Source: Deltaproteobacteria bacterium
GTDB taxonomy: Bacteria; Myxococcota_A; Polyangia; Haliangiales; Haliangiaceae
Direction of reading: 5' to 3'
Assembly (NCBI GenBank): GCA_013696695.1
Contig: JACCYD010001187.1
Span: 1-10,177 of the forward strand
Length of the DNA: 10,177 nt
Under the pieces are notes generated by a model that ran no database searches, was not told where the DNA came from, and saw nothing but the letters and a program-made list of their open reading frames with translations. The first letter of the stretch is position 1. Each line of letters starts with the position of its first letter. Positions 1 to 5,878 of the stretch are shown piece by piece. A program made the translations under genes and the position numbers.

Positions 1-1815
1 GCTCGGACCTTCGGCGCGTTCGCCGAGCGCACCGACGAGCCCGGTGACCGGCACGAGCAGCGCCGGCTCGAGCGCTGCGACCAGCTCTGCGTGGCTACAC
101 GTCGCGATGCGATGTCGCTGGGTCTCGTCGATCGCGGCGGTCACCGGTGCGCGGACGATGACCTCGGTGACCGGGACGATCTCCAGCACGCGTGCGGCCC
201 ACGCCTGCAAGTCGGGATGCAGGCGCGCCGCGAGCGAATTCGCGAGCGAGATCTCGAGCTCGCGCGGCAGGGCATCGGGTCCGTCGATGATCGCGACGAA
301 CGGAACGAGCAGGGCATCGTCGATGTCTGCGATCGCCGCGACGAGCCACTTGTCGGGCAGCTCGCGCGCGATCATCCGGGCAACGCTCAGGTTGCCGTCG
401 CGGAGCAGCACCGCCAGCACGCTGGTCGCCGCACCGCGATCGAGGCGATGCACCAGCGCAGTCGCCGCTGCTGCGACGCGCTGCACGTCGACATCGGTGC
501 GCGCGACCAGTGCGAGGAACGCGTCGGCGCGGTGCCGGCGCGGAATCTGATCGACGAAGCTGAACAGCCGCGTGTCGCGCAGCACGCCGAGGGCTCGCCC
601 GGCGAGGACGATGTAGCGCGCGATGTTTGCCTTCTCGACCTTCGCGAGCCAGGCCAGCTCCAGCGCGGGAGTCTCCCGCGGAAGCCGGCACAGCTCGTCC
701 CAGCCACGATCGCTCGCGATCAGCCGCTCGACGATGGTTCGTTCTCCGAGCAGCTTCGCGAGCCGCTTGAGCCGGCTGCCGCCGAGCCCGACGATCGCGG
801 TGGCGAGCGCGAGATCCTCGCGCACGAGCGGGAGCTGCAGGAGGCGCTCGATCTGCGCGCGTGGCAGCCGCACCGGCCACTGGTAGCGAAACAGGCCGGC
901 GATCGCGGCATCCGCCACCGTGCGATCGCCGAGCGCGAGCACGCCCGCGGATGCCAGGCAGCGCGGCTCGAAGGCGATCGCGGTCTCGAGCAGTGCACTC
1001 CGTCCGCGTGACGGTGCCGTGCCGCGAGCGATCTGCGAGCACAGCGACGTCCAGATCCGGCGGCCGAGTGGCGTCGGCTTGCGCGCGATGTTCGGGACGA
1101 GGCGTTGCTCGAGCACACGCTCGGCGAGGTCGACGTCAGCCTTGTCCCCGTGATCGAGCACGTGCTCGACTGTGGCGACCAGCTGGTCGATGACGTCGCG
1201 ACCGGGCGCCGGCACGAGCTCCTCGCTGACGAGCACGGCGTACGTCTCGACCTGCTCGGGCGAACGCCGCAGCTCCTTCTGAAAGAACGCGGCGAGCTCC
1301 GGCGGCGAGACGCGAAACGCGACGTCGAGCAGCTCGCGGGCCGACAGCGTTCCCGCGCCATGCAGGTCGAACGCGAGAGGGAGTGGCGCACTCGGCCACG
1401 CGGCGTTCTCCGTCAGATCGGCACATGCCGGATCGGCGCGCAGATAGATCGCCAGCTTCGACGCGGCCGGCGGCATGGCCTCGAGAGATGCGCGGCGGAT
1501 CTCGACGGTCCGATGAAACACCGCGTGCGCGTACCGATTCGGAGCATCGCGCGCGGTGAGGCGCAGTGCATCCAGCGCGGCCATTCGCACCGACGCCTCG
1601 CCATCATCGAGGCCGCGCACGATCGCTCGCACACCCTCGACGCCGGTCGCACCTGCCAGGGCGCGAAGCACCGCCGCACGCAACGCGACCTCGGGGCGAT
1701 CGACGAGCGCCCGCAGCTTGCCGAAATACGGCGAACGACGCGCGAGCGTCCACGTCGCGAGCTGCGCGAGCGAGTCCGGCGATGGCTCGCCGCTCCAGAT
1801 CTCGAGGTCGCGCAT
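1..1815 (-). CDS. HEAT-like helical-repeat protein, C-terminus outside window
   Basis: This frame stays open for 605 codons from an ATG at 1815 down to position 1 without a stop. It has strong G/C third positions and a normal amino-acid mix, whereas the overlapping frames give Arg/Ser-rich or His/Asp/Arg-rich nonsense. The predicted protein is almost entirely amphipathic helix. Residues about 35-90 show a HEAT/PBS-lyase-like pair of units (LRAAVLRALAG, then VRMAALDALR), and similar Ala/Leu/Arg helices recur further on (e.g. VQRVAAAATALVHRL). No signal peptide, membrane segment or catalytic motif is visible, so a cytoplasmic scaffold or protein-binding role is the most that can be said. I found no in-frame ATG or GTG in the roughly 90 bases upstream of this ATG. 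There is no clear Shine-Dalgarno; a TACAAT-like -10 (1823-1828) sits so close that the message could be leaderless. It is divergent from the peptide gene at 1975, 159 bases away. A specific function is not recognised. Confidence 0.8.
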   Translation of the reverse strand, partial: MRDLEIWSGEPSPDSLAQLATWTLARRSPYFGKLRALVDRPEVALRAAVLRALAGATGVEGVRAIVRGLDDGEASVRMAALDALRLTARDAPNRYAHAVFHRTVEIRRASLEAMPPAASKLAIYLRADPACADLTENAAWPSAPLPLAFDLHGAGTLSARELLDVAFRVSPPELAAFFQKELRRSPEQVETYAVLVSEELVPAPGRDVIDQLVATVEHVLDHGDKADVDLAERVLEQRLVPNIARKPTPLGRRIWTSLCSQIARGTAPSRGRSALLETAIAFEPRCLASAGVLALGDRTVADAAIAGLFRYQWPVRLPRAQIERLLQLPLVREDLALATAIVGLGGSRLKRLAKLLGERTIVERLIASDRGWDELCRLPRETPALELAWLAKVEKANIARYIVLAGRALGVLRDTRLFSFVDQIPRRHRADAFLALVARTDVDVQRVAAAATALVHRLDRGAATSVLAVLLRDGNLSVARMIARELPDKWLVAAIADIDDALLVPFVAIIDGPDALPRELEISLANSLAARLHPDLQAWAARVLEIVPVTEVIVRAPVTAAIDETQRHRIATCSHAELVAALEPALLVPVTGLVGALGERAEGPS

Positions 1816-1878
1816 GGCGAGGATTGTATTGGCTACCTGGGGGAGCGGGCTGCGTCCTGCGGTCGATGTCGGGTGGCG

Positions 1879-1904
1879 TTGCCGGCCAGCCCAAGTGCCG
1901 GCAA
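1879..1904. repeat. 8-bp perfect inverted repeat upstream of the peptide gene
   Basis: TTGCCGGC (1879-1886) and its exact reverse complement GCCGGCAA (1897-1904) are separated by 10 bases. The repeat lies about 20 bases upstream of the -24/-12 promoter candidate and between the two divergent genes. It could be a dimeric activator site, for example a bacterial enhancer-binding protein acting on the sigma-54 promoter, or simply a hairpin. Only the symmetry is seen; the role is inferred. Confidence 0.4.
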
Positions 1905-1920
1905 TCGCACCCACCAGTGG

Positions 1921-1937
1921 CTGGCATCGCGGTTGCT
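1921..1937 (+). promoter_or_regulatory. Sigma-54 (-24/-12) promoter candidate for the peptide gene
   Basis: The sequence CTGGCATCGCGGTTGCT fits the sigma-54 consensus YTGGCACGRNNNTTGCW at all but two fixed positions. The invariant GG (1923-1924) and GC (1935-1936) are separated by exactly 10 bases, as required. Transcription would start near 1947, giving a leader of roughly 27 bases that contains the GGGAG ribosome-binding site at 1963-1967. Such matches do arise by chance in GC-rich DNA, but this one is in the right place and orientation for the gene at 1975. Confidence 0.55.
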
Positions 1938-1974
1938 CGTTCGTCGAGCACAACTCGAACACGGGAGCACATCA

Positions 1975-2154
1975 ATGAAGCAACTGAACTCGATCGATTC
2001 GACCGCGCTCAAGACGGTTACCGGCGGCGCGACCTGGGGCGGCTGGAACAACAACAGCTGGGCGGCGAAGACCGACTGGGCCGCACCGACGACGGCGGCC
2101 AAACCGGTGACCCCGAGTTGGAACACCGGCTCGTGGAACTGGGGCAGCCGCTAA
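1975..2154 (+). CDS. Double-glycine-leader, Trp-rich secreted peptide precursor
   Basis: This encodes 59 residues. The start is set by GGGAG at 1963-1967, 7 bases before the ATG. The first 18 residues, MKQLNSIDSTALKTVTGG, match the double-glycine leader pattern cut by C39 peptidase domains of export ABC transporters: Gly at -1 and -2, and hydrophobic Val, Leu, Ile and Leu at -4, -7, -12 and -15. The remaining 41 residues contain seven Trp, five Asn, many Gly/Ser/Thr, a central Pro/Thr/Ala-rich linker (about 36-47) and no Cys. The motif WNxxSW occurs twice (residues 24-29 and 49-54) and the C-terminus reads WNWGSR. Lack of Cys argues against thioether or disulfide maturation. It could be an unmodified class II-like bacteriocin, a peptide cross-linked at Trp by a radical SAM enzyme, or a signal peptide. 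No processing, transport or immunity gene lies in the window. A long upstream-open frame continues into it but has no coding character before 1975. Confidence 0.8.
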   Translation: MKQLNSIDSTALKTVTGGATWGGWNNNSWAAKTDWAAPTTAAKPVTPSWNTGSWNWGSR

Positions 2155-2162
2155 GGCGGCTG
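2145..2162 (+). other. Stem-loop with the peptide gene's stop codon in its loop
   Basis: CAGCCGC (2145-2151) pairs perfectly with GCGGCTG (2156-2162) around the tetraloop TAAG, which contains the TAA stop. No T-run follows on this strand (an A-run does), so it is not a canonical intrinsic terminator. It might protect the 3' end or slow termination, or be coincidental in GC-rich sequence. Confidence 0.35.
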
Positions 2163-2694
2163 GCTCGAAAAAAGTTACCGGGCGCACGCAGTCGCAGGGA
2201 TCGACGGATCTCGCAAGTCTCCGAAGTGGTTTGCACGCAAGTGCCGCGTGCAGAACGCGTAGGAGAAGATCACGAGGTCCGGCGATACCATCCGGATCGG
2301 AGTCGATACGGCGACTCGAACCAGCTCGTGCACGGCGCGGTCAGGCGCAGTACAGCTGGAACAAGCACACGTACCGAAGTCGATGGCGCGAGACGTCGAT
2401 CAGCCCGAAGGTGCCGCTTGCGGATTAACGCAGCACCGGGCAACGCGCCCAGCTGCTCCCACCCGAGGAGCCGTCGCGCAGGCGCGCGTCATCACATCGT
2501 GCTCCGGTCCGGGTCGCGTTCGCGGAGCCCGGGTTGGAACTGTTTTACAGATGAGAGATCGACATCGTGTGCACCCTCCGCCGACGAGGCCGCATAGATA
2601 AAGCCTCTCGATCGATCGTGCAATGACGATTTCATAACTGCGCGACTCGCGCCGAAAAGCACGAGCCGCGTCGCAGCCGTCGCATGGCGTCGCG
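2155..2694. other. Intergenic stretch of about 540 bases with no supported gene
   Basis: This lies between the convergent ends of the peptide gene and the acyl-CoA dehydrogenase. Open frames exist (for instance 2383-2601 plus and 2492-2635 minus), but their third positions lack the G/C bias of every neighbouring gene and their products are compositionally odd. Small symmetric elements are present, such as GAGTCG/CGACTC at 2300-2317 and the palindrome ATCCGGAT at 2290-2297. None has a T-run that would make a clear terminator for either flanking gene. A small RNA or a degraded gene cannot be excluded. Confidence 0.5.
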
Positions 2695-4533
2695 CTACGG
2701 AGCGAACGCGCCGACCGGGATGTCGAGCATCGACCGATCTTCGCGCGAGATCATCTCCGCCTTCGAACGCACGCTCGGCAGCACGTTGAACGCGAAGTAC
2801 TGCGCCGCGTACCGCTTGCCGTCGTAGAACGCGCGATCGGGATGATCCGCCGCGACCTTCGCGCCTGCGGCTTCGGCGATCACGGCCTGCTCGAGCAGCA
2901 GCCAGCCGACGACCGTCTCCGACATCATCTCGAGGAAGCGGTTCGCGACGGTCGGCACCATCTCCATCTTCCCGCCGCCGAACCACTGCATGAACTTGTT
3001 GCCCGTCGTCGTCAGCGACTCCATCGCCTCGGCGAGGATCGCGATGGCGTCCTTGAGCACGGCGTGATCTTTATTGGCCGCGATGAACGTACCGACGTCC
3101 TTGCCGAACGCGCCGACGTTCTGGCCGCCGCGCGACATCAGCTTGCGGCCGACGAGGTCCATTGCCTGGATGTGATTGGTGCCCTCGTAGATCGAAAAGA
3201 TCTTCGAGTCGCGGCAGTACTGCTCGACCGGCCAGTCCTTGAGGAAGCCGGCGCCGCCGAACGTCTGGATCGCGGTGCTGCAGATCGAGAACGCCTGATC
3301 GCTGGCGTAGGCCTTGAGCAGCGGAACGAGGAGATCGACCTGCCCGATGTGGTACTCGCGCATCGCCTTGTCGGCTTCGCCATCCGAGCTCGTCTTCTCG
3401 ATCGCGTTCGCGCGATCCAGGTGCATCGTCAACTTCACGGCGAGAGCGCGGATGCCTTCGACGCGCGACTTCATGTCGAGCAGCATGCGCTTCACGTCGG
3501 GGTGCTCGATGATCGGCACGCGCGGTGCGGTCGCATCTTTCCACTGCTTGATCGAGCTGCCCTGCTTGCGGTCCTTGGCGTACTCGAGCGCGTTGAGATA
3601 CGCCGAGGACGCGAGCGCGAGGCCCTGGATGCCGACGCCGATGCGCGCGTAGTTCATCAGGTGAAACATCTGCGACATGCCGCGGCTCTCGGTGGTGCCG
3701 ACGAGCTCGCCGATGCAGTTGCCGTTGTCGCCGAACACGAGTTGCGCCGTCGCGTTCGCCTTGATCCCCATCTTGTGCTCGATGCCGGCGACGGCGACGT
3801 CGTTCGGAGTGCCGTCGGGGCGAATCTTCGGCACGATGAACAGTGACAGGCCCTTGGTCCCCGCCGGTGCATCGGGCGTTCGTGCGAGCACCATGTGGAC
3901 GATGTTCGGCGTCATGTCCTGATCGCCGCCGGAGATGAAGATCTTCGTCCCCTTGATGTCGTACTTGCCATCGGGTCGCTTCTTCGCCTGCGTGCTGGCA
4001 CTACCGACGTCCGAGCCGGCATGCGGCTCGGTGAGACACATCGTGCCGGCCCACTTGCCGTTGAACATCGGCGTCACGTAGGTCTCGTGCTGCTCGGGTG
4101 TGCCGAACGCGACGATGACTTCCGCCGCGCCCTGCGTCAGCGCCGGATACATGTTGAAGCTCGTGTTCGAGCCGCACATGAACTCCTCGACCATCATCGC
4201 GAGCGAAAACGGGCCCGCCTGACCGCCGTGCTTCTCCTCGACGGCGAGCGTGCGCCAGCCGGCCTCGAACAGCGCCTTCCAGGTGTCCTTGAACGGCGCG
4301 GGTACGTGAACCTGGCCATCCTTGAGGGTGCAGCCCTGATCGTCGCCGAGTGCGTTATGCGGACCCATGTACTTCTGGACCCAGCCGTACGCTTCTTCGA
4401 GCACCGCGATGCATTCGTCCTTGCCCCAGTTGGGGTAGGGAGCCTTGCCGATCAGATCGTCGAGCTTGAACTGCTCGAACAACAGGAACTGCACGTCGCG
4501 GAGGTTGGCCTTGTAGTAATTCTGGCTCGCCAT
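2695..4533 (-). CDS. Acyl-CoA dehydrogenase (long FadE/DmdC type), complete
   Basis: This is a 612-residue FAD-dependent acyl-CoA dehydrogenase that would introduce the alpha-beta double bond into an acyl-CoA and pass electrons to ETF. The order fits the long subfamily. A short N-terminal extension (about 1-40) comes first, then the N-terminal helical domain (about 75-160). The beta domain follows with MCLTEPHAGSD at 165-175 (FAD/substrate contacts), then the helical C-domain with QTFGGAGF at 423-430 and IYEGTN at 448-453, where Glu450 is the expected catalytic base. An extra C-terminal domain (about 465-600) is of the kind seen in DmdC-like enzymes. At over 600 residues it is well above the roughly 380-400 of classical family members, as this subfamily requires. 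The ATG at 4533 has AGGAG 7 bases upstream. The gene stands alone, divergent from 4670. The substrate cannot be read from sequence; straight-chain fatty acyl-CoA and methylmercaptopropionyl-CoA are both known for relatives. Confidence 0.97.
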   Translation of the reverse strand: MASQNYYKANLRDVQFLLFEQFKLDDLIGKAPYPNWGKDECIAVLEEAYGWVQKYMGPHNALGDDQGCTLKDGQVHVPAPFKDTWKALFEAGWRTLAVEEKHGGQAGPFSLAMMVEEFMCGSNTSFNMYPALTQGAAEVIVAFGTPEQHETYVTPMFNGKWAGTMCLTEPHAGSDVGSASTQAKKRPDGKYDIKGTKIFISGGDQDMTPNIVHMVLARTPDAPAGTKGLSLFIVPKIRPDGTPNDVAVAGIEHKMGIKANATAQLVFGDNGNCIGELVGTTESRGMSQMFHLMNYARIGVGIQGLALASSAYLNALEYAKDRKQGSSIKQWKDATAPRVPIIEHPDVKRMLLDMKSRVEGIRALAVKLTMHLDRANAIEKTSSDGEADKAMREYHIGQVDLLVPLLKAYASDQAFSICSTAIQTFGGAGFLKDWPVEQYCRDSKIFSIYEGTNHIQAMDLVGRKLMSRGGQNVGAFGKDVGTFIAANKDHAVLKDAIAILAEAMESLTTTGNKFMQWFGGGKMEMVPTVANRFLEMMSETVVGWLLLEQAVIAEAAGAKVAADHPDRAFYDGKRYAAQYFAFNVLPSVRSKAEMISREDRSMLDIPVGAFAP

Positions 4534-4542
4534 CGGGGACTC

Positions 4543-4562
4543 CTGAATGAACCGTCATTCAG
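4543..4562. promoter_or_regulatory. 8-4-8 palindromic operator before the acyl-CoA dehydrogenase
   Basis: CTGAATGA and TCATTCAG are perfect reverse complements separated by ACCG. The site abuts the -10 hexamer and covers the expected transcription start of the minus-strand gene, and its left end overlaps the first base of the AGGAG Shine-Dalgarno. This is the classic position for a repressor. From memory, TetR-family FadR of Bacillus uses a TGAATGA...TCATTCA site to control beta-oxidation genes, which fits the product. The regulator itself is not in the window. Confidence 0.55.
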
Positions 4563-4591
4563 TTTATGGCGCCTCTAACGCTCCGCGTCAA
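4563..4591 (-). promoter_or_regulatory. Sigma-70-type promoter for the acyl-CoA dehydrogenase
   Basis: Read on the minus strand, TTGACG (4591-4586) matches five of six bases of the -35 consensus. After exactly 17 bases comes CATAAA (4568-4563), matching four of six bases of TATAAT. The expected start point is near 4556, inside the palindrome at 4543-4562, leaving a short leader that carries the AGGAG ribosome-binding site. Confidence 0.55.
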
Positions 4592-4609
4592 GCTGTGCGG
4601 CGACGCCTT

Positions 4610-4621
4610 CTGACCGGTCAG
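4610..4621. promoter_or_regulatory. 12-bp perfect palindrome in the divergent intergenic region
   Basis: CTGACCGGTCAG is perfectly self-complementary and lies about 50 bases before the start of the plus-strand gene at 4670. It shares the outer CTGA/TCAG with the 4543-4562 palindrome. TetR-family regulators often bind TGACC-GGTCA-type sites, so it may be an operator for the gene at 4670. No -10/-35 pair is evident near it, so this is a weak call. Confidence 0.3.
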
Positions 4622-4637
4622 CGGTCGCCTGGGGCAC

Positions 4638-4654
4638 GCCACGGATCGCGTGGC
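4638..4654 (+). other. Hairpin immediately upstream of the ribosome-binding site
   Basis: GCCACG (4638-4643) pairs with CGTGGC (4649-4654) across a 5-base loop. It ends 4 bases before the AGGA (4659-4662) that serves the ATG at 4670. It could influence translation of that gene; equally it could be chance in GC-rich DNA. Confidence 0.25.
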
Positions 4655-4669
4655 CGTTAGGATGCGGTC

Positions 4670-5878
4670 ATGTGCATGTTCAGCGGCCACGTCGAGCAGG
4701 TCTCAGCGACGAAGATCTTCGCGGGAGATCTCGCGGATGGTCGGCAGGCACTGATCTATTCGATGACGGTCACCGTCGGGAAGCCGCTCGCGATGGTGCT
4801 GCCGCTGCCGGTGCCCGCGCACGGCCCCGAGGATGCGGTCGACTTCGTCAACCTCGACGGGTACGCAGATCTGTTCACGGATCTCGGGAAGGCGTTCGCG
4901 AAGCGCGGCACGTATCCCCAGGCGTTCGCGCGTTCGTTATCTCCGACAGGCATGGGCCGCCTCGTCGTTCACGAGGTCGGCGCGTTCGTCGCGTCGTACG
5001 TCCCGCACTCGCGCGACTTCGCGCGGCTCGATCCGAGGTTCCGGTTGCCGCCGAACATTCTCGCCGCGCTGCCGCATTACGCGGACTGGGGCTTCGCGGT
5101 GTTCCAGCTCGACCCGGGCAAGCAGAAGGAGATCCATCCGATGGCGCTGCGCTTCCCGCGCCGCGTGCCGGGCGCGATCTACTTTCCGCTCACGCACGTG
5201 CACGACGGCTACCTGCCAGAGATCGCGGAGCTCGATCACGCGCTGTACTGCCAGGTGTCGCCGCTGATGGGCACGTTGCTCGAATGGGATCCGAGTCACG
5301 CACCGCTCGGCAACTACGTCGATGGCAGTCGCGCACACGGACTGATCGATCCCGCCATGGGCGGTCGGGCGAGCGTGATGTCCGGCCCAGCCCCCAATCG
5401 CGACCTCTGGCTGCAGCCGCCCGCAGGTTTGACGCTCGACGATCTGTCGGGGCAAGGCGACAGCTTCACGTACCGCGTGCGCACGGTGTTCCACTACGCG
5501 TGGAGCAGGTACCACCTGGAGCCGGAGTGGCACGACACCTCGGCGAACAAGCTACCGGCGTTGTGTCGCGGCATTCGCGAAGGTCTCGTCGAGCTGACCG
5601 CGCGCAACGCGCGTGCGTGGCAGCTCGGGCCGTACTCCACGAAGCTGCAGCCGTATTTCATGAACGGTGACCAGTTGTGGATCGGCAACGATTACACGAC
5701 TGGCCAGCGGGTGGAGGAGCCGCTCGGTCCAGGGCGGATCGCGTTCCGGCCGTTCGGCGAGCTGGTCGAGCAGCAAGACATCTCGCTGTCGTTCGCGCAG
5801 CTCCCGAACCAGGACGACGCGCGCGCGATCAACTGTGCGCTGAGCGAGATGCTCGATCAGATCGTCGACGATGCGTGA
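4670..5878 (+). CDS. Uncharacterised 402-residue protein beginning Met-Cys
   Basis: I cannot assign a named family. The start is well supported by AGGA at 4659-4662, 7 bases before the ATG, which makes residue 2 a Cys (MCMFSGHVEQVS). If Met is removed, this Cys becomes the N-terminus. The first 200 residues look like a conserved folded domain. It has a beta-rich start ending in LAMVLPLPVP (40-49), then DAVDFVNLDGYADLF (55-69), WGFAVFQL (140-147), HPMALRFP (156-163), IYFPLTHVHDG (170-180) and LDHALYCQ (188-195). The clustered His/Asp residues at 175-179 and His190 could bind metal, but that is inference. Residues 200-402 are soluble and less distinctive, with several Trp. There is no signal peptide or membrane segment, so it is probably cytoplasmic. 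It is divergent from the acyl-CoA dehydrogenase and overlaps the following gene by 8 bases. Fatty-acid involvement is suggested only by position. Confidence 0.85.
   Translation: MCMFSGHVEQVSATKIFAGDLADGRQALIYSMTVTVGKPLAMVLPLPVPAHGPEDAVDFVNLDGYADLFTDLGKAFAKRGTYPQAFARSLSPTGMGRLVVHEVGAFVASYVPHSRDFARLDPRFRLPPNILAALPHYADWGFAVFQLDPGKQKEIHPMALRFPRRVPGAIYFPLTHVHDGYLPEIAELDHALYCQVSPLMGTLLEWDPSHAPLGNYVDGSRAHGLIDPAMGGRASVMSGPAPNRDLWLQPPAGLTLDDLSGQGDSFTYRVRTVFHYAWSRYHLEPEWHDTSANKLPALCRGIREGLVELTARNARAWQLGPYSTKLQPYFMNGDQLWIGNDYTTGQRVEEPLGPGRIAFRPFGELVEQQDISLSFAQLPNQDDARAINCALSEMLDQIVDDA

Noticed and set aside
91..1011. Long plus-strand open frame of 306 codons
   Set aside because: Its product is His/Asp/Arg/Gln-rich without hydrophobic core patterning, as expected for the antisense of a GC-rich gene. 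The minus-strand frame over 1-1815 has the proper composition.
95..1391. Minus-strand open frames 95-1042 and 720-1391
   Set aside because: Arg/Ser/Ala-rich products in alternative frames of the same strand as the HEAT-like gene; they are shadows of it.
2134..2154. Resemblance of the peptide's C-terminal WNW to the darobactin core (WNWSKSF)
   Set aside because: Only three residues agree. The leader type differs and no DarE-like radical SAM gene is in the window, so no homology is claimed.
2383..2601. 72-codon plus-strand frame in the gap after the peptide gene
   Set aside because: Third positions are mixed rather than G/C, and the product is Arg/Pro-rich. There is no convincing ribosome-binding site.
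2492..2635. 47-codon minus-strand frame upstream of (right-hand end near) the dehydrogenase 3' end
   Set aside because: Codon use is unlike the neighbours (AAA, TCA, TTG, AGA and TTT clustered), and the frame merges with a dehydrogenase shadow. Not enough to call a gene.
2641..2693. Possible terminator for the acyl-CoA dehydrogenase (GCGACTCG / CGAG...TCGC and threefold GTCGC)
   Set aside because: The stem needs a 5-base bulge and no T-run follows on the minus strand; it is more likely GC-rich coincidence.
2842..3846. Plus-strand open frame of 334 codons opposite the acyl-CoA dehydrogenase
   Set aside because: Antisense shadow of a clearly recognised enzyme; composition rich in Asp/Arg/His with no domain features.
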